Counted from the first letter of the stretch, positions 1-5,258 are shown. The stretch is 5,579 bases of DNA from Bacteroidota bacterium (GCA_018266965.1 JAFDZJ010000044.1:1-5579), one strand, 5' to 3'. Program-made: numbers and translations. Notes: generated by a model from the sequence alone, not told the origin.

Positions 1-28
1 AAATCATTTTTAAAAATGTTTGAAATAG

Positions 29-61
29 TAAAAAGTGTGAGGAATATTCTTGCACTTTTTA
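29..61. terminator. Candidate bidirectional terminator hairpin
   Basis: Bases 29-37 pair perfectly with 53-61 (TAAAAAGTG with CACTTTTTA). In RNA, the bases inside (38-42 with 48-52) can continue the stem using G-U wobbles, leaving a five-base loop. The stem has T-rich sequence on the exit side of both strands. This fits an intrinsic terminator of a gene to the left of the window. The stem is mostly A/T and its stability is modest, so the call is tentative. Confidence 0.3.
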
Positions 62-102
62 TTGTTTCTAGATTCAAATAACAAATGCAACTTTTGAGTT
101 TG

Positions 103-128
103 AAAGTAAAGGATTAAAACTTTACTTT
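103..128. repeat. Perfect 9-bp inverted repeat
   Basis: AAAGTAAAG at 103-111 is the exact reverse complement of CTTTACTTT at 120-128, with an 8-base spacer. No T-tract follows on either strand, so it does not look like a terminator. It could be an operator-type dyad or a chance event in A/T-rich DNA. Confidence 0.3.
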
Positions 129-202
129 AAACCAAAAAAATAAAACTACCGATATTGCTCACGGAACTTTTGTAGAAGCTCGTCCAGTCCGTGCCTTTGT
201 AC

Positions 203-230
203 GGCTCACATAAAAAAAATGGGGAGTAGG
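203..230 (+). repeat. IS left terminal inverted repeat (IRL)
   Basis: 28-base end that matches the reverse complement of 1590-1617 at 22 positions. The first 12 bases are identical, then five mismatches, then a shared TGGGGA, one mismatch and TAGG. The bases immediately outside differ between the two ends, which supports 203 as the outer edge. Confidence 0.88.
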
Positions 231-233
231 TTG

Positions 234-241
234 TAAATTTG
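234..241 (+). promoter_or_regulatory. Possible -7 box of the IS promoter
   Basis: TAAATTTG fits the Bacteroidota -7 consensus TAnnTTTG. It lies just inside the left inverted repeat and 14 nt before the ATG of the first IS ORF, as expected for an IS internal promoter with a very short leader. No clear -33 TTTG is present at the usual distance, and such motifs are common in A/T-rich DNA. Confidence 0.25.
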
Positions 242-255
242 GAAAAAATTATTAG

Positions 256-642
256 ATGGATTTCAGCATATTTTCTTCTTTTTTACCGACCGATTTACTT
301 CGATATTTTGATATTATAAAATTTTCAGAACTGGGTAACCTAAAAGACAAAAAAGATTGTTTTTACATTTATCTTGATGAGAAAAATATCTTACCAAAAG
401 GATATGATTCATCACAATACGAGTCGAAAGGCTTTTACAATAGTACAACAGTGCAAGATTTTCCTATTCGTGGAAAAGCGGTTTATCTAGTAATCAGAAT
501 ACGCAGATGGCGTAATAAATCGGATAAATCAATAGAAATAAAAAGTGATTATTCTTTTATAGCTGAGGGTTCTAAATTAACGGTTGAACTTTCAGATTTT
601 TTAAAAGGTACAGGTCGAGACCCGAGAAGATACGATAAGTAA
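256..642 (+). CDS. ISAon1-family transposase N-terminal region protein (IS ORF A)
   Basis: A 128-residue protein that I recognise as the small first ORF of ISAon1-type elements. Visible hallmarks are an N-terminal LPTDLLRYFDI segment (residues 10-20), YLDEKN at 39-44, SKGFY at 57-61, and the DFPIRGK...RIRRW core at 68-85. It ends with a lysine/arginine-rich tail. Length is about normal for the family. It probably supplies the DNA-binding part that in single-ORF ISL3 transposases precedes the catalytic domain; that role is inferred. The ATG at 256 is the first in frame, 25 nt inside the left inverted repeat. The ORF ends at a TAA (640-642) that overlaps the beginning of the transposase reading frame, so the two are likely translationally coupled or joined by frameshifting. 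Confidence 0.8.
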   Translation: MDFSIFSSFLPTDLLRYFDIIKFSELGNLKDKKDCFYIYLDEKNILPKGYDSSQYESKGFYNSTTVQDFPIRGKAVYLVIRIRRWRNKSDKSIEIKSDYSFIAEGSKLTVELSDFLKGTGRDPRRYDK

Positions 643-1594
643 TATTGCGAGTTATTACGGCATTAAGGCTAATTTATTACAACGCCATTATAAGAAAAAA
701 ATCAGCGGTTTTAAAGATTGGGAACAAAAAAATCATGCAGAAGATTATCTAATTTATCCTCAAAATATTGGCGAAAACATCAGTATCGATGAAGTAAGCC
801 TATCTAAAGGGGAAATTTATACTTTCGTAACTAACAAAAATGGTAAAGGAAAAAGGAAAACACTTATTGCAGCTATTAAAGGGACAAAAAGTGAAAATAT
901 CAGGTCTGTTTTAGAGATAATACCATTAGAACAACGCACATTAGTAAAGGAAGTTACGATGGATATGGCTAGCAATATGCAACTAGCTTCCCGAATGAGC
1001 TTTCCGTTGGCATCTTTGGTTACAGACCGATTTCATGTTGTGAAATTAGTATTGGATGCCCTTCAGCATATCCGAATAAAATATAGATGGCAAGCCATTG
1101 AGGACGAAAACAAAGCTATCAAAACAGCTAGAGAAAAGGGGTTGACATATATTCCACCAGTCTTGTCTAATGGAGATAGTCCAAAACAACTTTTGGCTAG
1201 AAGCCGATATATTATTGTGAAAAAACCAAATGAATGGACTGATAATCAGAAACAAAGGGCAGAGTTGTTATTTGAAAACTATCCTATTTTGAAGGAAGCC
1301 TATGATCACACTTTGGAATTCAGAAACATCTATGAAGAACAATTGAAATTTGTCGCAAAAGATAAAATGGAATATTGGATAAAAAAAACGACAGAATTAA
1401 AAATAAAAGAGTTCAATACCGTTGCCAACAGCTTAAATTATCATTTCGATACAATTTTAAATTTTTTCAATAATAGGCAAACCAATGCAAATGCAGAATC
1501 ATTTAACTCAAAAATAAAACTTTTTAGAGCCAACCAAAGAGGAGTAATAGATGTCAAGTTTTTTCTCTTTAGATTGGAAAAATTATTCACCTAA
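635..1594 (+). CDS. ISAon1-family DDE transposase (IS ORF B), non-standard start
   Basis: Catalyses cut-and-strand-transfer of the IS by a DDE mechanism. The frame is open from 605 to the TAA at 1592-1594. The first ATG (959) cannot be the true start, because family-typical sequence, including the first catalytic Asp, lies upstream. Counting from the ATA at 635 as residue 1 gives 319 residues. The catalytic acids are then D52 in SIDEVSLSKGE (788-790), D131 in VTDRFHV (1025-1027) and E288 in NAESFNSK (1496-1498). The C-terminal RGVIDVKFFLFRL block is also typical. No ATG, GTG or TTG occurs in this frame between 605 and 959. ATA at 635 sits exactly where an ATG overlapping the ORF A stop would be expected, so the start may be mutated, a rare ATA/ATT, or supplied by a frameshift from ORF A. 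Without any of these the copy would be inactive. Confidence 0.82.
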   Translation: MSNIASYYGIKANLLQRHYKKKISGFKDWEQKNHAEDYLIYPQNIGENISIDEVSLSKGEIYTFVTNKNGKGKRKTLIAAIKGTKSENIRSVLEIIPLEQRTLVKEVTMDMASNMQLASRMSFPLASLVTDRFHVVKLVLDALQHIRIKYRWQAIEDENKAIKTAREKGLTYIPPVLSNGDSPKQLLARSRYIIVKKPNEWTDNQKQRAELLFENYPILKEAYDHTLEFRNIYEEQLKFVAKDKMEYWIKKTTELKIKEFNTVANSLNYHFDTILNFFNNRQTNANAESFNSKIKLFRANQRGVIDVKFFLFRLEKLFT

Positions 1595-1617
1595 TCCCCA
1601 CAAAATTTATGTGAGCC
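1590..1617 (-). repeat. IS right terminal inverted repeat (IRR)
   Basis: Reverse complement reads GGCTCACATAAATTTTGTGG followed by GGATTAGG, the partner of the 203-230 end. It contains the transposase stop codon at 1592-1594. An imperfect copy of its outer bases (ATGTGAAGCC, 1621-1630) follows just outside the element. Confidence 0.88.
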
Positions 1618-1627
1618 AAAATGTGAA

Positions 1628-1649
1628 GCCCACGGTTTAAACCGTGGGC
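1628..1649. repeat. Perfect 22-bp palindrome with G/C arms
   Basis: GCCCACGGTTTAAACCGTGG followed by GC reads the same on both strands over 22 bases. In RNA or single-stranded DNA it forms an 8-9 bp stem closed by a short TTTAAA loop. Its G/C arms stand out from the surrounding A/T-rich DNA. It starts 10 bp outside the IS right end. The following sequence (CATTTGGTTCTTTT) is moderately T-rich, so it could terminate plus-strand IS transcription. It could equally be a REP-like or IS200/IS605-type end hairpin left by another element. Confidence 0.75.
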
Positions 1650-1654
1650 ATTTG

Positions 1655-1702
1655 GTTCTTTTGATTGGCTACGCCGAAACTTCGTTTTCAAGGCAAAAGA
1701 AC
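1655..1702. repeat. Second inverted repeat beside the IS
   Basis: GTTCTTTTG at 1655-1663 pairs perfectly with CAAAAGAAC at 1694-1702. Inside, TTG (1665-1667) can pair with CAA (1689-1691), and GAAAC (1676-1680) with GTTTT (1684-1688), around a three-base loop. The result is a long branched or interrupted stem. It follows the 22-bp palindrome after five bases, and together they look like one structured unit or the remnant of an element end. No protein-coding frame explains the conservation of pairing. Confidence 0.55.
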
Positions 1703-1791
1703 AATGTGATAAAAATAATTATTTTATTAAGTTTTAAATGTGATCGTCGTATTCATTTTATAGTCCTGCACATTAAAATAAAAATTATCCC

Positions 1792-1799
1792 TATTTTTG
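1792..1799 (+). promoter_or_regulatory. Candidate -7 box for the thioesterase-miaE-DUF502 operon
   Basis: TATTTTTG fits TAnnTTTG, the Bacteroidota -7 element. It lies 33 nt before the first ATG of the operon, a sensible leader length. No good -33 TTTG is seen 17-23 nt upstream. The leader between it and the start (CTAACAAAACAAATTT) is A-rich without a Shine-Dalgarno site, as usual in this phylum. Confidence 0.35.
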
Positions 1800-1832
1800 A
1801 ACTTTAATTTATTATTCTAACAAAACAAATTT

Positions 1833-2330
1833 ATGTCAGTATATTACCACCCTTTTGAAGTAAGATGGAGCGATTTGGACGCCAATTTTCATTTGGCAAA
1901 TTCCTCTTATGTGGAATATTGTGCCCAAACCAGAATGGCTTTTATGCACCAAAAAGGACTTTCCCTGAAAGAACTTTCCAAAATCGGAATAGGACCAGTG
2001 ATACTACATGAGAAATATTCCTTTTTCAAAGAGATACATCATGGGCAATCTGTATTTGTAAGTTTAGAAATAAATGGCGTTTCCGAAGATGGAGGAATCT
2101 ATCAGTTTCTGCACAAATTTTATTTGCCTTGCGGAACTCATTGTGCTACTTCCGAGGCATTTGGAGTTTGGATTGATACCAGCACTCGTCGTTCAACAAT
2201 TCCAGATGCTAGGATTACTGAAATTTTGAAAGAATTTGTTTCAGAAAATTGCAAAATTCTATCCAAAGAAGACATAAAAAACCTACCTTTTCAACCTCAA
2301 AATATTGATGCTGGACAATTCCAAATTTAA
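1833..2330 (+). CDS. Acyl-CoA thioesterase, hotdog fold (YbgC/FadM/4HBT type)
   Basis: Predicted cytoplasmic enzyme that hydrolyses acyl-CoA thioesters to the free acid and CoA. The 165-residue protein opens with the 4-hydroxybenzoyl-CoA thioesterase-type signature: RWSDLDANFHLANSSY at residues 11-26. D16 is in the position of the catalytic aspartate, followed by H20 and the helix start at N23-Y26. The central strand region (residues 55-115) has the expected beta pattern, ending in GVWIDTSTRR. Length is slightly above the 130-150 residues of YbgC-like proteins because of a C-terminal helix/tail (residues 123-165). ATG at 1833 is preceded by an A-rich leader and matches the family N-terminus. 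It is the first gene of a three-gene unit. The substrate cannot be told from sequence: members act on short- to long-chain or aromatic acyl-CoAs. Confidence 0.85.
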   Translation: MSVYYHPFEVRWSDLDANFHLANSSYVEYCAQTRMAFMHQKGLSLKELSKIGIGPVILHEKYSFFKEIHHGQSVFVSLEINGVSEDGGIYQFLHKFYLPCGTHCATSEAFGVWIDTSTRRSTIPDARITEILKEFVSENCKILSKEDIKNLPFQPQNIDAGQFQI

Positions 2331-2345
2331 TAAAGATTATTTAGT

Positions 2346-2924
2346 ATGTTCAAATTAAAACTACCTACCGATCCCAGATGGGCAAATATAGCCGAAGATA
2401 ATTTAGAAGAAATCCTTACCGACCATGCTTGGTGCGAACAAAAAGCTGCAACCAATGCAATTGGGCTAATAACCATGGTGCCGGAACATACCGATATGGT
2501 TGCCGAACTTACAGCAATTGCTATGGAAGAAATGGACCATTTCAACCAAGTACACGAAATCATAAAAAAAAGAGGAGGAGTACTCGGCAGAACAAGAAAA
2601 GACGATTATGTAAATGACCTTTACAAATTCATTGTCCAAGGTTCCAGAGAAGATTATTTGGTGGACAGAATGTTATTTGCAGCATTGATAGAGGCTAGGA
2701 GTTGCGAAAGATTCAAAGTCCTTACCGAAAACATCAAAGATCAAGAGCTGAAACAGTTTTATCAGGAATTAATGATTTCCGAAGCCAATCATTACACAAC
2801 TTTTATAGCATTTGCTAGAAAACTTGGGCAACCAGAAAAAGTAAACAAAAGATGGGAAGAATGGTTGGAGTATGAAGCAAAAATCATCCAGTCCTACGGA
2901 ACAAAAGAAACAATACACGGATAA
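2346..2924 (+). CDS. miaE: tRNA-(ms2io6A37) hydroxylase MiaE
   Basis: Non-haem diiron monooxygenase of the ferritin-like fold that uses O2 to hydroxylate the isopentenyl side chain of 2-methylthio-N6-isopentenyladenosine at tRNA position 37, giving ms2io6A. It acts after MiaA and MiaB, neither of which is in the window. The 192-residue length is normal. All six expected iron ligands are visible: E31 in HAWCEQKAA, E62 and H65 in EEMDHF, E116 in EARSCERF, and E146 and H149 in SEANHY. These form the two E...ExxH half-sites of the four-helix bundle. The N-terminal LPTDPRW (6-12) is also typical. ATG at 2346 follows the thioesterase stop by 15 nt, so the genes are likely co-transcribed. Dependence on O2 argues for an aerobic host. 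I see no missing key residue. Confidence 0.92.
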   Translation: MFKLKLPTDPRWANIAEDNLEEILTDHAWCEQKAATNAIGLITMVPEHTDMVAELTAIAMEEMDHFNQVHEIIKKRGGVLGRTRKDDYVNDLYKFIVQGSREDYLVDRMLFAALIEARSCERFKVLTENIKDQELKQFYQELMISEANHYTTFIAFARKLGQPEKVNKRWEEWLEYEAKIIQSYGTKETIHG

Positions 2925-2927
2925 ATC

Positions 2928-3551
2928 ATGAAAAAAAAATCCATAGACCAAGTCATCAATCTGTTTTTCAAATCCTTTCTTCATGGATTAGCAATTATAG
3001 GCCCCATCGGACTTACCGTATTTGTGATATGGACAGTAATTTCCTCTATTGACAATATTATCCCGTCCGTAGCAAAAGAAATTCCAGGATTGGTATTTGT
3101 ATCTGCCATTTTGGTAACTACCTTTTTAGGATTTTTGGCGAATAAATTTGTTTTCGGGAAATTTATTTTTGAGCAGTTGGACTTGTTATTGGAAAAAACA
3201 CCCGGAGTAAAACATATCTACACCCCAACCAAAGATGTGATGAGTTCTTTCGTGGGCGACAAAAAAAAATTCAATCATCCGGTTTGGGTAAAGACCAATG
3301 AAAATCCGGAGATTTGGAGAATAGGCTTCCTTACCCAACCCGAAATGACAGCTGTAGAAAAAAAAGATTTTGTAGCGGTATATCTACCTCATTCCTATGC
3401 CATATCCGGTTGGGTAATAGTTACCGATGCCAAAAACACCAAACCAGTAGTTGGTATGACAGCCGCTTCTGCCATGAAATTTGCGGTTTCCGGAGGAGTT
3501 GCAGGTTTCAATGCCGAAGAAGAAAAAGACACCAAAGAAACAGAGTCTTAG
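2928..3551 (+). CDS. DUF502 family inner-membrane protein
   Basis: A 207-residue protein of the widespread DUF502 family, whose biochemical role is not established to my knowledge. Two hydrophobic segments are visible, about residues 21-40 (starting LAIIGPIGLTVFVIW) and 53-72. A soluble domain of about 120 residues follows. Family hallmarks are TPGVKHIYTPTKDV (91-104), WRIGFLTQPE (130-139), the YLPHS...SGWV block (152-163) and MTAASAMKFAVSGGV (177-191). The tail from 196 is acidic and lysine-rich. ATG at 2928 comes 3 nt after the miaE stop, so the two are almost certainly translated from one message. It is the last gene of the operon. In plants DUF502 proteins are known as COV-like; that gives no clear hint of a bacterial function. 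Confidence 0.85.
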   Translation: MKKKSIDQVINLFFKSFLHGLAIIGPIGLTVFVIWTVISSIDNIIPSVAKEIPGLVFVSAILVTTFLGFLANKFVFGKFIFEQLDLLLEKTPGVKHIYTPTKDVMSSFVGDKKKFNHPVWVKTNENPEIWRIGFLTQPEMTAVEKKDFVAVYLPHSYAISGWVIVTDAKNTKPVVGMTAASAMKFAVSGGVAGFNAEEEKDTKETES

Positions 3552-3604
3552 TTTTATACATTTCTTGTATTCTTGGTGGTTATTATTTAGGAGCAACACC
3601 AGTT
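3552..3604. other. Spacer after the DUF502 stop
   Basis: Short non-coding stretch between the DUF502 stop codon and the first stem of the structured element. I see no simple G/C hairpin plus T-tract here. If the plus-strand operon has an intrinsic terminator, it must be part of the downstream structured element. Confidence 0.4.
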
Positions 3605-3728
3605 CGAGTTCCGTTCAATACTCGTCCAGCTGTCCGTTCTATCTTTTTATTTTTTTTAAAAAATTTTATTTCACATAAAAAAAATAAAAAGGATGCCACT
3701 TCCATCTGGGCTACGAGTTCAGGAAGTG
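3605..3728 (-). other. Structured intergenic element, possible Flavobacteriia repeat/RNA
   Basis: Three stems follow one another. (a) CGAGT 3605-3609 pairs with ACTCG 3620-3624. (b) A perfect 15-bp A/T stem joins 3643-3657 (CTTTTTATTTTTTTT) to 3677-3691. (c) CACTTCC 3697-3703 pairs with GGAAGTG 3722-3728 around an 18-base loop. Read on the minus strand, the order is a GATGGAAGTGGCATCC block, the long A/T hairpin, then AAGATAGAACGGACAGCTGG with GAACGGA occurring twice, then TTGCTCCTAAATAA. From memory this resembles an intergenic sequence that recurs in Flavobacteriia genomes (GATGGAAGCGGCATCC... T-rich/A-rich arms ...GCGGACAGCGGG...GCTCCTAA). That recall is unverified. A relation to a published motif such as Flavo-1 is only a guess. 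Position between convergent genes also allows a terminator role for either side. Confidence 0.5.
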
Positions 3729-3967
3729 ATTTTTTAGAAATACACTACAATTTGTCGCAACCATATTACCCGGATTAGGACAATTTTTATTTTGATGTAC
3801 AGGATTATACCACCTATAATCAACTAATAAATGCAAGTTTTGGAGAAATTTGGAATGGTTCTATAAAAGACATTTTTCCTAATTTCTCCTTTTCCTTACA
3901 TTCTGTTTTATTAATCTATTGCCTTCAAATATAAAATCGTATAGATTTTCTCTGCAATATACTTTTC
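3729..3967. other. Rest of the convergent intergenic region; no gene recognised
   Basis: No supported gene. A perfect 7-bp dyad, GATTATA 3803-3809 with TATAATC 3815-3821 around CCACC, is the only clear structure. One plus-strand frame is open from 3779 to a TAA at 3932-3934, after a TAG at 3776-3778. It reads protein-like (DNFYFDVQDYTTYNQ..., then ASFGEIWNGSIKDIF) but has no start codon and matches nothing I know. It could be the eroded relic of a gene or chance. Confidence 0.4.
3803..3821. repeat. 7-bp inverted repeat with 5-nt loop
   Basis: GATTATA and TATAATC are exact reverse complements separated by CCACC. No T-run follows directly on either strand. It lies about 150 bp past the 3' end of the minus-strand PLP enzyme gene and could be a weak transcript-end hairpin. 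Confidence 0.35.
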
Positions 3968-5218
3968 TTATACCTTTTCCAATGCTTGGGAAATATCTGC
4001 TATTATATCTTCATAATGCTCGATACCTACCGAGAGTCTTACTAATTTGTCCGAAATTTGTAGGTGGTCTGCCAAATCTTTTGGTAGGCTGGAATGGGTC
4101 ATGGTTTTTGGGTGTTCTACAAGCGACTCTGTTCCTCCCAAACTTACCGCAAGTTTTATCATTTTAAGGTTATTTAATAATAAAAATGCTTCTTTTTCTC
4201 CTCCTTTTACATCAAATGAAATCATTGCTCCGGCAGAAGAATATTGTTTTTTGTAGGTCGAAAATTCTGCATCTCCGTCTTTTATATTTCCCAAATAATA
4301 TGTTTTTTCTACTTTTGGATGGGAAAGAAGGAACTCATTAACTTTTTCAGCGTTTTTGGCTGCTCTTTCCATTCGGATTTTTAGGGTTTCCAAACTCCTC
4401 AACATCAACCAAGCTGTAAAAGGGGAAAGCATATTTCCTAGAAAAGTTCTTTGTACTTTTATCCTGTGTATCAGCTCTTTATTAGCACAAATAGCACCAG
4501 CAATAAGGTCGGAATGTCCTCCTATATATTTGGTTGCTGAATAGATAGATAGGTCTGCTCCGTGTTGCAAAGGATGTTGCCAAATAGGACCCATATAGGT
4601 ATTGTCCACGGCAAGGATTACTTTTTTCTCGTTTCCAAAACTGTCTGCAACCGCTCTACAGGCTTCTATATCTATCAATACATTGGTAGGATTGGCAGGG
4701 GTTTCTATATATATCATTGCCAATTTATCTGCTTTGCCTGTTGCTTTTATTTTTTCTTGCAGTGTAGATTTTTCTTCTCCGGGTCGAAATGGCAAAACAT
4801 CAATACCGATTGATGGTAGATAGGAGGTTATATAATGTTCTGTTCCGCCATAAAGAGGTTCGCTATATACTAACAAATCACCAGGTTTTAGAAATTCTAA
4901 CAAAACGGTAGAGATAGCTGCCATTCCGGAAATGAATGTTGCACAATCGTCTGCCTTGTCCCAAACTGCCAATCTGTTTTCTAGGATTTCCAAATTGGGG
5001 TTGTTGAGTCGGGAATAGATGAGTCCCATTTCTTCGTTGGGATTGGACTCTCGGAGTCCATAAGCTAATTCGAAAAATGCTTTTCCTTCTTCGGCATTGT
5101 TAAATACAAAAGTTGAGGTTTGGAAAATTGGACATTTTATAGCACCTTCCGAAAGGTGAGGTTGGTATCCCAAAGACATCATTTGTGACTCGGGATGCAT
5201 ATTTTCTTCGAAATTCAT
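3968..5218 (-). CDS. Cys/Met-metabolism PLP-dependent enzyme (cystathionine gamma-synthase / methionine gamma-lyase family)
   Basis: Cytoplasmic fold-type I PLP enzyme of sulfur amino acid metabolism, 416 residues, normal family length. Visible active-site parts are YSR 68-70 (phosphate contact from the partner subunit), SGMAA 97-101 (phosphate loop), Y123 in PLYGGT (ring stacking), D205 in AVDNTY (pyridine nitrogen), K230 in YSATKYIGGHSD (Schiff base) and R394 in RLSVGIE (substrate carboxylate). AVSLGGTESLVEHP at 357-370 resembles methionine gamma-lyase, with Val where cystathionine gamma-lyases have a specificity-setting Glu. However, the Cys of methionine gamma-lyase (YGCT) is Gly here (YGGT). 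The reaction is therefore uncertain: a gamma-lyase or gamma-synthase on methionine, cystathionine or an O-acylhomoserine. The start at 5218 is the first ATG of the long frame, with an A/T-rich leader and no Shine-Dalgarno site. Transcribed alone; convergent with the miaE operon. Confidence 0.88.
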   Translation of the reverse strand: MNFEENMHPESQMMSLGYQPHLSEGAIKCPIFQTSTFVFNNAEEGKAFFELAYGLRESNPNEEMGLIYSRLNNPNLEILENRLAVWDKADDCATFISGMAAISTVLLEFLKPGDLLVYSEPLYGGTEHYITSYLPSIGIDVLPFRPGEEKSTLQEKIKATGKADKLAMIYIETPANPTNVLIDIEACRAVADSFGNEKKVILAVDNTYMGPIWQHPLQHGADLSIYSATKYIGGHSDLIAGAICANKELIHRIKVQRTFLGNMLSPFTAWLMLRSLETLKIRMERAAKNAEKVNEFLLSHPKVEKTYYLGNIKDGDAEFSTYKKQYSSAGAMISFDVKGGEKEAFLLLNNLKMIKLAVSLGGTESLVEHPKTMTHSSLPKDLADHLQISDKLVRLSVGIEHYEDIIADISQALEKV

Positions 5219-5250
5219 AAATATAAAACTTTGTTGTGGTCTAATTTAAA

Positions 5251-5258
5251 CAAATTTA
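5251..5258 (-). promoter_or_regulatory. Candidate -7 box for the PLP enzyme gene
   Basis: On the minus strand these bases read TAAATTTG, a match to TAnnTTTG. They lie 32 nt before the start codon, almost the same spacing as the candidate box of the thioesterase operon. No clear -33 TTTG is found upstream, so the call rests on one element. Confidence 0.4.

Larger units (their letters stand above)
1..202. other. Non-coding left flank of the IS
   Basis: I see no convincing gene here. All frames are short: one plus-strand frame is open from 1 to a TAA at 79-81, and another from 72 to a TAA at 141-143. Either could be the eroded 3' end of a gene lying to the left, but neither is recognisable. The stretch holds two A/T-rich hairpins (29-61 and 103-128) and ends at the outer edge of the IS left inverted repeat. 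The last eight bases before the IS (195-202) do not match the eight bases after it (1618-1625), so no target-site duplication is visible. Confidence 0.5.
203..1617 (+). mobile_element. ISAon1-like insertion sequence, 1415 bp
   Basis: Inverted repeats at 203-230 and 1590-1617 start with the same GGCTCACATAAA and agree at 22 of 28 positions. Between them lie two ORFs in different frames. Both match the arrangement I know from ISAon1-family elements (DDE_Tnp_ISL3-type transposase): a short 'N-terminal region' protein followed by the transposase. The element is compact, since the transposase stop codon (1592-1594) lies inside the right inverted repeat. The D, D and E catalytic residues are all present. 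I see no direct repeat flanking the element. This suggests an old insertion, deletion or recombination of the flanks, or ends lying slightly outside those I chose. The transposase lacks a standard start codon (see that entry), so present mobility is uncertain. Confidence 0.9.

Noticed and set aside
1..143. Possible C-terminal ends of a gene (frames ending at 79-81 and 141-143)
   Set aside because: Too short, in two frames, and not similar to any protein I recognise. I kept the stretch as non-coding flank.
1046..1255. Minus-strand open frame inside the transposase gene
   Set aside because: Antisense shadow of the transposase coding sequence, with no recognisable product or leader.
959..1594. 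ATG at 959 as the true transposase start (211 aa)
   Set aside because: Family-typical sequence and the first catalytic Asp (788-790) lie upstream in the same frame, so this start would give a protein without a complete DDE triad.
1712..1725. AAAATAATTATTTT palindrome
   Set aside because: Pure A/T palindromes of this size are expected by chance in such DNA, and nothing around it suggests a site.
3643..3691. 15-bp A/T hairpin as a plain Rho-independent terminator
   Set aside because: The stem has almost no G/C pairs, and no T-run follows outside the stem on either strand. It fits better as the central arm of the larger structured element.
3314..3778. Plus-strand 154-codon frame overlapping the end of the DUF502 gene
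   Set aside because: Most of it is an out-of-frame shadow of DUF502 with low-complexity, Arg/Cys-rich composition. The rest crosses the structured element.
3919..4823. Several plus-strand frames within the PLP enzyme gene
   Set aside because: They are opposite-strand shadows of a well-supported 416-residue protein with a complete active site.
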